A DNA stretch of 34,120 nt from Chloroflexota bacterium. GTDB taxonomy: Bacteria > Chloroflexota > Ktedonobacteria > Ktedonobacterales > Ktedonobacteraceae. A model generated the notes under the pieces. It did no database searches and had not been told where the DNA came from. It saw only the letters and a program-made list of their open reading frames with translations. The translations under genes and the position numbers were made by a program. Below, in pieces: positions 1 through 7,135 of the stretch (position 1 is the first letter of the stretch; each line of letters begins with the position of its first letter). The stretch spans positions 1 to 34,120 of the forward strand of contig CADDZH010000054.1 in NCBI GenBank assembly GCA_902812455.1, read 5' to 3'.

Positions 1-648
1 CGCCAGCCCTTCTCCGGACAAGAACAGGCGCCTGGGTTACAGGGCGGATTGGCAGCCGCATCCTTTATAGATATGGATGCGCTCCCCGACTGGTTGCGCG
101 CTGCCGGGCAACAACAACAGTATGGATACTCCTCGCCAGATCAGCCGCGAGGGCCAAATATGGCAGGCCAGCCCTCATTTGGCAATCCTGCTCGCGCCGA
201 GAATATACGCGTTCCCAGTCGCCCCCGGGGCGAGGCTGTGCCACATGAAGAAAATGAAGTAGCCGCCAACATCTTTGCCTCCATGATAGGCGTAGCCTCA
301 GCAGCTCCCTACCTTCCTGCGCAACAATCGAATAGCGCCCCCGGCTATTCACCGGTGCCACCTCAACAGCCCCTGCCGCCACAGCAGCAAAACAATGTGA
401 ATGCCGGGATAAGCAGTTCTCCAGGTTCTATGCCGGGTATACAGGGCGTGCCCCCAGCTTATCCAGGCTTTCCACCCACCCAGGGACAGGGACCTGCTAC
501 AGTGCCCGCCCCAAATAACATACCTGGTCTGCCAGCAAATAATGGGACCGGCGCACCATCAGGGCAGCCGGCGAACAAAGGGCAGTCGAAACCTAAAGGC
601 CGCCGCAGTATATTCGAAGCTATTCGTGACTGGCTATCGCGCAATTAG
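1..648 (+). CDS. Pro/Gln-rich low-complexity protein, C-terminal part (5' truncated)
   Basis: The reading frame is open from the first base, so the gene begins before the window; a TTG at 49 is only an internal codon of this open frame. What is visible is a 215-codon C-terminal part made mostly of Pro, Gln, Gly, Ala and Asn, with little predicted fold. A short ordered patch, IDMDALPDWLRAAG, lies near the left end, and the protein ends in a basic, amphipathic tail (KGRRSIFEAIRDWLSRN). My recollection is that similar DMDALPxWLR patches occur in Ktedonobacterial proteins with an N-terminal zinc ribbon, but that part is outside the window. It lies 23 nt upstream of the MutL-like gene and is probably in the same transcript. 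Function unknown; the disordered region suggests a linker or scaffold. Confidence 0.75.
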   Translation, partial: RQPFSGQEQAPGLQGGLAAASFIDMDALPDWLRAAGQQQQYGYSSPDQPRGPNMAGQPSFGNPARAENIRVPSRPRGEAVPHEENEVAANIFASMIGVASAAPYLPAQQSNSAPGYSPVPPQQPLPPQQQNNVNAGISSSPGSMPGIQGVPPAYPGFPPTQGQGPATVPAPNNIPGLPANNGTGAPSGQPANKGQSKPKGRRSIFEAIRDWLSRN

Positions 649-671
649 TTGCAGAGGAGAAACATACGGAG

Positions 672-2570
672 ATGTACTCACAACCGACTTCGGAAGAGGG
701 ACAGAAACCTGCTCATAGCCAGTCCCCATCACCCATCAGTTCAATACTCGTTGCCGACTGTGGGACCGTATTTACGAAAGTCTCACTGCTTGGCCTTGTC
801 GAGGGCCAGTATCGCCTCATGGCCCGCGGTGAAGCTCCCACAACGATCACTCGTCCCTACGATGATATTACAAAAGGTATTATTCAGGCAATTAATGTTA
901 TCGAGTTCATTACAGGCCGTCATCTTGTCTCCGATGGCCATATAGTCTCTCCTGAACAACCGACTGGCGATGGCGTCGATCTATTCATCTCAACCATTAG
1001 CGCCGGTGGCCCGCTGCGATTAGCTGTCCTGGGAGGTATCAGCGGCTCAATAGAGCGGCTGGTTGCCCAGGCTCTCTCTGGTCTGTATACCGAAATTCAT
1101 GCCCTCCCTTCACCGGCCTTTGCAGCTTCCCCTGCTCCAGCGCCCGTTCCCGTTGGCGTCGCAACAGGTACCGGCTCAACAGCAAATCAGGAGGCATGGA
1201 CGCCCGAGCGGATCGCCTTAGAATGGGAACGGCAGATAGAAAGCTTGCGCGAGCTGCAGCCTCATGCCGCCTTGATTGTTGGTATGGCCGATGGGCCTGC
1301 CGGTCCTACTCCATTGCAAGAGGCCTGCCAGCTCATCTTACACGCTGCGCAGGAACTCAACTGGCCATATACTGGAGCCGCTCACAAAGCTCAAGGTCAG
1401 GCGGCGACCCATCTCTTTCCGGTCTTATATGCAGGCGCGCCTCAATATGTGAACGCAGTACGCGATATGCTGCAAAACGCTGCTGAAGTCACCCGCGTTG
1501 ATCCCCTCGTCTCCCAGGCGCAATTGAGACCCCTCAGTATCGCCACCGGGGCGATCTACGATCGTGATATCGTTCAGCGTCTTCCCGGCTATGATCACCT
1601 GCGATCCTGGTCTGCCGGCAACCCTATCACCACTTCCAACTCCTTGAGCAGCCTGTTACGTTTCCTTGCCCAACACTACGCTATGAACGTCACCGCGGTC
1701 GATATCGGAGGGGCAACCACGACCCTCATGCTCGCTGGCGAAAACGGCAATTTTATCCCCAAGGTAAACAGCGGCATAGGGGTTGGCCCCAGTGTGGGAG
1801 CGATCTTTCAACAGGCTGGCATAGCTCGCATTGCTCGCTGGCTGCCTTTCGATGTCACTGAAGATGAGCTGCGCCAGTATGTGCTCAACCGCATGCTGCA
1901 CTCCCAGGTCATCCCAACAACCTTGCGCGATCTCCAGATTACCCATGCCTTTGCGCGTGAGGCCCTGCTCCTCACGATTGAAGCGGTGCAACAAAACGAT
2001 TTTGGCTGGCTACAACCCGATCTCATCCTGGGCACAGGCGGCGTGCTGGCTCACGCCCCAAAATATGGCCAGGTTGCATTAATCTTGCTCGATGCCCTTC
2101 AGCCCCAGGGCGTTACCTCGCTGGTACTGGATCGTACTGCGCTCATCCCGCAACTTGGTGCGGTCGCTACCGTTGCCCCGGTTGCCGCAGTGCAGGTCAA
2201 CGAGAACGATGCCGTTACTATGCGTCTTGGCACCTGCGTTATTCCCTTTGGGGCCATACCACAGGGAGAAATCGCCATCCGCGTGGGTGTCGAATATACC
2301 AATGGGCGCCAAATTACTGTTGATGTGATGGGTGGCTCTATTGAAGTCATCCCGCTGCGACCAAATGAACAGGCGTTGCTCTCTCTCTTCCCCTCTCCAG
2401 GCGTCGATGTAGGGTTAGGGCCAGGTGAACGAGCACGAGCTGCTGAAGAGATCGATGGAGGACTTATCGGCCTCATCATCGATGCTCGTGGCAGGCCGCT
2501 TGTGCTTCCTGACAACGACAAGCAACGCCAGGCACGCCTGTTGCAGTGGATGCAAGCGATAGGAGCCTGA
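672..2570 (+). CDS. MutL-like protein (glutamate mutase-associated ASKHA ATPase-fold family)
   Basis: A 632-residue protein of the family named after MutL/GlmL, which is encoded between the two subunits of clostridial glutamate mutase and is thought to be an actin/Hsp70-fold ATPase acting as a repair or reactivation factor. The nucleotide-binding signatures are visible: phosphate-1 loop ADCGTVFTKV at residues 28-37, phosphate-2 loop VDIGGATTTL at 343-352 and a GTGGVL adenosine-type loop at 454-459. An Ala/Pro-rich linker lies at about 148-170. The ATG follows an AGGAGA site at a good distance. No mutase subunit (MutS/MutE) is visible, so the classical substrate is absent locally; instead the gene is coupled to the unknown gene that starts on its stop codon. 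This MutL is unrelated to the mismatch-repair protein of the same name. Family call is confident, cellular role is not. Confidence 0.85.
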   Translation: MYSQPTSEEGQKPAHSQSPSPISSILVADCGTVFTKVSLLGLVEGQYRLMARGEAPTTITRPYDDITKGIIQAINVIEFITGRHLVSDGHIVSPEQPTGDGVDLFISTISAGGPLRLAVLGGISGSIERLVAQALSGLYTEIHALPSPAFAASPAPAPVPVGVATGTGSTANQEAWTPERIALEWERQIESLRELQPHAALIVGMADGPAGPTPLQEACQLILHAAQELNWPYTGAAHKAQGQAATHLFPVLYAGAPQYVNAVRDMLQNAAEVTRVDPLVSQAQLRPLSIATGAIYDRDIVQRLPGYDHLRSWSAGNPITTSNSLSSLLRFLAQHYAMNVTAVDIGGATTTLMLAGENGNFIPKVNSGIGVGPSVGAIFQQAGIARIARWLPFDVTEDELRQYVLNRMLHSQVIPTTLRDLQITHAFAREALLLTIEAVQQNDFGWLQPDLILGTGGVLAHAPKYGQVALILLDALQPQGVTSLVLDRTALIPQLGAVATVAPVAAVQVNENDAVTMRLGTCVIPFGAIPQGEIAIRVGVEYTNGRQITVDVMGGSIEVIPLRPNEQALLSLFPSPGVDVGLGPGERARAAEEIDGGLIGLIIDARGRPLVLPDNDKQRQARLLQWMQAIGA

Positions 2571-3613
2571 TGTGGGAGTGGGAGGCACCCGCTATGACCT
2601 ATCTCCTCGGCTGGTCGGTCATCCCTCAAATACTTGTCAGGCGAGAGCGCTGGCCCGGTGGCTACAACACCAGGGCTATTCCGCTTGTCTACCCAGGCCA
2701 GGATGTTCTGCCCGATCAACCCGTAATGCGCCTGGAAAGGCAGAGGGCGAAACCTGCTGATACCCTTGGCCGTATCCCGCGTCTCTCGCTTCCTGATATT
2801 GCCGATACACCGACTGATGCCGAACATCCGGCCGTAAAGGGTGATACTCACCAGGGCAGCGAAGTTGTTCCTGCCGGCCTGCGCGGTCGCGTCATCGACA
2901 TTACGAGTCGCGGAGGGGTTGTTATCGAGAGCCGCTCTGCCGTCGTGCGCGGGATAATTGGGGCAGGCAAGCAGGTCGCGGGTATCCTGACAATATGGCA
3001 GACCCCCGGCAGCTACCAGGGACAACAGGCTATTCCGCCCGGCGCCATTCTTGTCGTTCCCGGCCCGCTCAACTTCGCCATGCTCCGCCAGACCCTCATC
3101 TCAGGCATTGCCGGCGTTGTCGCCAGCAGCATTTCCTCCCGCGATTTAGAAGCATTTCTCCACGTCGATCTGATCCAGCTCATCAGCAGAATCGATATAG
3201 AGCGGGCACAGGCCGACCTCCCTCCCGTGACCATCCTCCTCACTGAAGGACTCGGCACCATTGCCATGCCCACCCGCACGATGAACCTGCTCAGCTACTA
3301 CCAGGGCTCCATCGCCTTGCTCTCCGGCGCAACCTCGATCCGCCAGGGCATCTTTCCTGAACTGGTAATCTCCCTCCCCACCAAAGAAGCTCAGCAATAC
3401 TGGCAACCGGTGCAGCCCGACCCCTCGCTAGCTTTAGGCATACAGGTGCGCGTCTGCAGTGGCGACTACGAGGGAGCTATTGGCAGCATCGAATATCTTT
3501 TCTCGCACGAGCAGGTCTTTCCTTCCGGCGTGCGTGCTCGTGCTGCCCGTCTTCGCCTCGAAGATGGCTCTATTCTGGTCGTCCCCATTGCACTCATCGA
3601 ACGCATCAGTTAA
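2570..3613 (+). CDS. Conserved-looking partner of the MutL-like protein, KOW-like C-terminus
   Basis: I do not recognise the family. The chosen start is the ATG whose A is the last base of the upstream TGA (TGATG), with AGGAG five bases before it; a GTG at 2546 would add eight residues. The 347-residue product has no signal peptide or membrane segment. Residues about 12-45 (WSVIPQ...VYPGQDVLPDQPVMRLER) and about 95-140 (LRGRVIDITSRGGVVIES...GAGKQVAGILTIW) look like beta-hairpin, barrel-sandwich-type segments. The C-terminus contains a KOW-like stretch, IQVRVCSGDYEGAIGSIEYL, a fold common in proteins that contact RNA or other proteins. The stop-start overlap implies matched synthesis with the MutL-like protein, so a complex is likely by inference. 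The product could be the substrate or regulator of that ATPase. Confidence 0.8.
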   Translation: MWEWEAPAMTYLLGWSVIPQILVRRERWPGGYNTRAIPLVYPGQDVLPDQPVMRLERQRAKPADTLGRIPRLSLPDIADTPTDAEHPAVKGDTHQGSEVVPAGLRGRVIDITSRGGVVIESRSAVVRGIIGAGKQVAGILTIWQTPGSYQGQQAIPPGAILVVPGPLNFAMLRQTLISGIAGVVASSISSRDLEAFLHVDLIQLISRIDIERAQADLPPVTILLTEGLGTIAMPTRTMNLLSYYQGSIALLSGATSIRQGIFPELVISLPTKEAQQYWQPVQPDPSLALGIQVRVCSGDYEGAIGSIEYLFSHEQVFPSGVRARAARLRLEDGSILVVPIALIERIS

Positions 3614-3617
3614 CTGC

Positions 3618-3671
3618 TTATCCACATTCTTAATCTGTTTATCCACATATTACAGAGAAATATGTGGATAA
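3618..3671. promoter_or_regulatory. Cluster of three perfect DnaA-box sequences with a 13-bp inverted repeat
   Basis: The gap between two convergent genes holds TTATCCACA at 3618-3626 and 3639-3647, 21 bp apart (two helical turns) in the same orientation, and its complement TGTGGATAA at 3663-3671. The second and third boxes are the outer parts of a perfect 13-bp inverted repeat (3639-3651 and 3659-3671, 7-nt spacer). TTATCCACA is the high-affinity DnaA box of many bacteria. The hairpin is AT-rich and lacks a T tract, so it is a poor terminator. Whether DnaA binds here is inference; dnaA and dnaN are not in the window. Confidence 0.5.
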
Positions 3672-3709
3672 GTCATTTGCTTGTTTTGCCGCTAACGCAA
3701 AAATATCCT

Positions 3710-4840
3710 CTACCACAACTCGCTTGTTGCAATTTGCGCGCCCTCTGCCATCGCCTGCAGCTTCGCCCACGTGATCCTGGGATCAACCGTATGCATCCCT
3801 GCAAACGTCGCAAAACCGCAATCCGTGCCCGCGATCACGTTCTCTCGCCCCACCAGCGCAGCAAAACGCTCGATGCGTTGCGCTACCAACTCAGGATGTT
3901 CGATGAAATTCGTCGTCGAATCCAGCACACCCGGAATAAGCACCTTGCCCTCAGGTAGCTTCACGTCTTCAAAGACCTTCCATTCATGCTCGTGCCGTGG
4001 ATTGGCTGCTTCAAACGACAGGCCCACCGGCTTCGCCTGTAACACCGTTTTGATCAGGCTTCGCAAGGGTGCATCCTTGTGATGTGGCCCCTCATAGTTC
4101 CCCCAGCACAGGTGTAATCTCATACGATCGGCCGGAATATCCCGTACAGCATAGTTGAGGGCATCGACGTGCATCGCAATATAGCCGGTGCCCTTCGCGG
4201 CTCCCGGAATATCGCGATTCCCTGTCAGATCGGGGCAGTCCAGTTGTAGAATGAAGCCGGCCTGGTAAATAGCATCGTACTCAATCTTCATGGCGTCTGC
4301 CAGCGCGAAAAGATAGGCTTCATGGCTTGGATAGTAGTGGTTCGGCAGGAAGCGCGAAATAACCCCTGGCGATGCGGCCGTCATGAATGCCTCTGTAACA
4401 TCCACGCCTTGCAAAGCCGCCTTGAGGTTGGCACAATCTCGCTCCGCCTGCGCCATTCCGGTATAGGTAATCGGGCCAACACAAGCTGGCACCACAACAT
4501 CAGCCAGGTCTGTAAACAGCCGCTGGGCATACTCCGGGAAGTCTACCAGGTCTGCCGCAAGCTGGAACTTGAGATGTTCGCTCCCTTCAAACCCCGTCAG
4601 GCGCTCCTTGACATACGTGCTGTAGCTGATTTTGCTCATCTCACCATCATTCACCACATCAATTCCACACGCTACCTGCTTGCGCACAACTTCGTACACC
4701 GCCTCTCGCACCCGCGCCTCGAAGGCCTCCTGATCAACCGCCTCACCACGTTCCTGCTTGAGCAACATCTCTTGCAAGTCAGCAGGACGCGGCAAACTCC
4801 CCGTATGGGTAGTAAGAATCCTCTCTGTGCTTCGTTTCAT
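3710..4840 (-). CDS. MetE-like cobalamin-independent methionine synthase family protein (catalytic domain only)
   Basis: A 376-residue protein matching the C-terminal, catalytic TIM-barrel domain of MetE (COG0620 type); full-length MetE is about 750 residues, so the N-terminal half is naturally missing, as in archaeal and many bacterial short forms. The zinc site is intact: H243 and C245 in RLHLCWGNY, E277 in SFEAANPRHEHEW, and C341 in GTDCGF. THTGSLPRP at 11-19 and the substrate region NDGEMSK at 64-70 are also typical. Short forms transfer a methyl group to homocysteine or another thiol from a donor that varies (corrinoid protein or methylated cofactor), so the exact reaction is not certain. 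The protein is cytoplasmic. It is convergent with the gene pair on its 3' side and separated from gpmI by a palindromic repeat, so it is probably a single-gene unit. Confidence 0.85.
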   Translation of the reverse strand: MKRSTERILTTHTGSLPRPADLQEMLLKQERGEAVDQEAFEARVREAVYEVVRKQVACGIDVVNDGEMSKISYSTYVKERLTGFEGSEHLKFQLAADLVDFPEYAQRLFTDLADVVVPACVGPITYTGMAQAERDCANLKAALQGVDVTEAFMTAASPGVISRFLPNHYYPSHEAYLFALADAMKIEYDAIYQAGFILQLDCPDLTGNRDIPGAAKGTGYIAMHVDALNYAVRDIPADRMRLHLCWGNYEGPHHKDAPLRSLIKTVLQAKPVGLSFEAANPRHEHEWKVFEDVKLPEGKVLIPGVLDSTTNFIEHPELVAQRIERFAALVGRENVIAGTDCGFATFAGMHTVDPRITWAKLQAMAEGAQIATSELW

Positions 4841-4885
4841 AATGTCTCCTCATCATTTCAAATACATGCCTAAGTACCTTATAGG

Positions 4886-4981
4886 ATGTCATCCTGAGCG
4901 AGCGAGCCGCAGCCCTAAGGAACGAAGGGGAAGGATCTCTGTCGATCGGCAGCAGATGCTTCGCTGCGCTCAGCATGACAT
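4886..4981. repeat. Palindromic dispersed repeat, ATGTCATCCTGAGCG type, copy 1
   Basis: Begins ATGTCATCCTGAGCG and ends CGCTCAGCATGACAT, the near-perfect complement, with AAGGATCT and AGATGCTTCGCT inside the arms. A second, shorter copy lies at 31334-31400. This copy has about 30 extra bases in its left arm. It has no coding capacity and fills most of the gap between the MetE-like gene and gpmI. Confidence 0.8.
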
Positions 4982-4990
4982 GGTTGGAGC

Positions 4991-6574
4991 CTACGGCACA
5001 ATCAACGACCTTCCCGTCATATCCTTGGGCTGCGGGATATGCATAATCTGCAAAATCGTTGGCGCCACGTCCGCCAGTATGCCATCACTTCTCAAATGAG
5101 CATGAGCATACTGCGGCACAACCAGGTACAGCGGCACCGGATTCGTGGTATGGGCCGTCATTGGCTTGCCCGTATCATACTCGATCATCTGCTCCGCATT
5201 CCCATGATCGGCAGTAATGATCAATCCTCCTCCCACTGCCAGCGTCGCCTCCACCACGCGGCCAACGCCCGCATCGACCGCCTCTACCGCCTTGATCGCC
5301 GCCTCAATCACTCCCGTGTGACCGACCATATCGGCGTTCGCATAGTTCATGATCACCAGGTCATATTCTCCGCTGCGGATATGCTCAACAGCCGTATCCG
5401 TTACCCCTGCCGCGCTCATCTCCGGCTGCAGGTCATAGGTTGGCACTTTTGGTGAGGGCACAAGCAAGCGATCCTCGCCTGGAAACGGTGGCTCGCGCCT
5501 CCCATTGATAAAATACGTCACGTGCGCGTACTTCTCCGTCTCAGCCGTGTGGAACTGCCGCAGCCCGGCCTCTGACACAACTCGCGCAAGCGGCATCTCC
5601 ACCTCGTCGGCCCGGAAAGCCACCTCCGCGTCCAGCCCCTCCTCGTATGCCGTCATCATCACAAACACCAGGTCTTGAATGCGCGGTCCCCGATCAAATT
5701 TCCCCTCGGCTTGCGGTGGCAATTCCTTCATCACGAAGGCCTTTGTGAGTTGGCGCGCGCGGTCTGGCCGGAAATTATAGTGTATCACTGCATCGCCGGC
5801 CTTGACCACAGCCACCGGGTGATCGTTCTCCATAATCACCGTTGGCACGATAAACTCATCAGTGACGCCCCTGTCATACGACTGCTGGATTGCCTCTATG
5901 GGCGAGTTGGCCTTCAGTCCTTCTCCACGCGTCATCGCAAAATAGGTTTTTGCCGTGCGATCCCAGCGATTATCGCGATCCATCGCGTAGTAGCGCCCGC
6001 TCACCGTTGCAACCTTCGCCGGGTGCTCCCCGCCGATCTCGCTGGCGCGCGCCAGCAGGTGTTTCATGAACTCGATACCGCCTGTTGGCGAAGTATCGCG
6101 CCCATCCGTGAACGAATGAACATACACCCGTTCGATATCATGCATCGCTGCTAAACGCAACAAAGCCTCCAGGTGCGTTTCATGCGCGTGAACTCCACCA
6201 TTGCCCAGCAATCCACAGATATGCAATTGCGATTGATTCCTCCTCACATGCTCAACCGCTTTGAGCAGCGCGGGATTCTGGAAAAAGCTGCCATCCTTGA
6301 TGGCTTCATTCACGCGCGTATAGTCCTGAAGCACACGCTTTCCTGCTCCGATATTCTGATGGCCTACTTCCGAGTTCCCCATCTGGCCTTCCGGTAAACC
6401 CACCGCCTCGCCAGAGGTCTTGATCAAAGTATGCGGCCATTCTCTGCCCAGCCTGTCAATATTGGGTGTACGAGCAAGGGCAATGGCATTGCCTTCTTTG
6501 CGCGGGTTGAACCCCCAACCATCCAGAACAACCAAAACAAATGGGCGTGGCCGCCCCGAAGACCCTGTACTCAT
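4991..6574 (-). CDS. gpmI: 2,3-bisphosphoglycerate-independent phosphoglycerate mutase
   Basis: A 527-residue enzyme that interconverts 3- and 2-phosphoglycerate in glycolysis and gluconeogenesis using two metal ions, usually Mn. It shows the alkaline-phosphatase-superfamily phosphatase domain and the inserted transferase domain: VVLDGWGF with metal ligand D18, NSEVGHQNIGAGK with the phosphoserine nucleophile S68, TDGRDTSPTGG, NFRPDRARQL, NYANADMVGHTG and ITADHGNAEQ near the C-terminus. Length is normal for the family (about 510-530). The ATG start is preceded by a modest GAGAAAAG site, and the motif order requires a start about here. The gene stands alone, divergent from the small membrane-protein gene on the other strand, so it probably has its own promoter in the 258-bp gap upstream, which I could not define. 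Confidence 0.97.
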   Translation of the reverse strand: MSTGSSGRPRPFVLVVLDGWGFNPRKEGNAIALARTPNIDRLGREWPHTLIKTSGEAVGLPEGQMGNSEVGHQNIGAGKRVLQDYTRVNEAIKDGSFFQNPALLKAVEHVRRNQSQLHICGLLGNGGVHAHETHLEALLRLAAMHDIERVYVHSFTDGRDTSPTGGIEFMKHLLARASEIGGEHPAKVATVSGRYYAMDRDNRWDRTAKTYFAMTRGEGLKANSPIEAIQQSYDRGVTDEFIVPTVIMENDHPVAVVKAGDAVIHYNFRPDRARQLTKAFVMKELPPQAEGKFDRGPRIQDLVFVMMTAYEEGLDAEVAFRADEVEMPLARVVSEAGLRQFHTAETEKYAHVTYFINGRREPPFPGEDRLLVPSPKVPTYDLQPEMSAAGVTDTAVEHIRSGEYDLVIMNYANADMVGHTGVIEAAIKAVEAVDAGVGRVVEATLAVGGGLIITADHGNAEQMIEYDTGKPMTAHTTNPVPLYLVVPQYAHAHLRSDGILADVAPTILQIMHIPQPKDMTGRSLIVP

Positions 6575-6790
6575 AAGCTTTTCTCTTTACTCCCTATGTT
6601 TTCTATTAGTGCTACTCTCATATGTAGTGGCCTCCCTTGTGGGGGCCAGGTTCCCGCCTTTTGCCAGATTCTCACCTTTCCAACTTCCTTCATTGTACCA
6701 TGTAAAGGGGGTTGCCCCTGAGTATCCGATGCCCAGCCTCACACGTGTTAGTACATGTACAGATTTTGCTGAAGGTTAGAAGGTTAAAAA

Positions 6791-6828
6791 GAGGAGAAAG
6801 CTAGAAGAGGAGAAGCTAGAAGAGGAGA
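6791..6828 (+). repeat. Short tandem repeat carrying three ribosome-binding-like GAGGAG sites
   Basis: Unit GAGGAGAA(A)GCTAGAA occurs at 6791-6806 and 6807-6821, followed by a third partial GAGGAGA at 6822-6828. The last GAGGAG lies a normal distance before the ATG at 6833. The other two would be decoy or standby ribosome sites, or mere replication slippage. Confidence 0.7.
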
Positions 6829-6832
6829 TCAC

Positions 6833-7114
6833 ATGCCTTACACACCTGCAGAATATATAGGGTTAATCATAATCATTATTGTGATAGCGATCCTGTTTGT
6901 CATTGGCGTTGCCCTGGCAGTTGTGGGTATACTACGCCGCCGCCGGCTTGGCCGCACCTTACAAACCTCTGATCAGTACGTAAATGGCCCAGGCCCGCAG
7001 CGAGCAAATAATCCCGAACCGAACAGGCCGGAAAATAGACCCACGCAAACCGAGACCACCGGCAACGAGGCTATGAGAACACCGAGCAGTGAGAGAAGTA
7101 GTGAGTATCGCTAA
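6833..7114 (+). CDS. Small single-pass membrane protein, unknown function
   Basis: A 93-residue protein with one strong hydrophobic helix at residues about 9-34 (rich in Ile, Val, Leu) followed at once by RRRRLGR, which by the positive-inside rule puts the remaining 55 residues in the cytoplasm. The tail is polar, rich in Pro, Asn, Glu and Thr, and likely disordered. The start is firmly placed by a GAGGAGA site four bases upstream. The next gene begins 21 nt after the stop codon and also encodes a membrane protein, so the two are probably co-transcribed. I recognise no family; a small anchor or modulator of the neighbouring TPM-domain protein is possible but unsupported. Confidence 0.75.
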   Translation: MPYTPAEYIGLIIIIIVIAILFVIGVALAVVGILRRRRLGRTLQTSDQYVNGPGPQRANNPEPNRPENRPTQTETTGNEAMRTPSSERSSEYR

Positions 7115-7135
7115 TTGTATGTAGGGGAGAGCAGC

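Noticed and set aside
2099..3025. Long open frame (308 codons) on the minus strand
   Set aside because: It is antisense to the end of the MutL-like gene and its partner, has no ribosome site or recognisable motif, and both plus-strand genes show family or overlap evidence.
3639..3671. Bidirectional terminator between convergent genes
   Set aside because: The stem is AT-rich, no T tract follows on either strand, and its arms contain exact DnaA boxes, so a protein-binding site fits better, although termination is not excluded.
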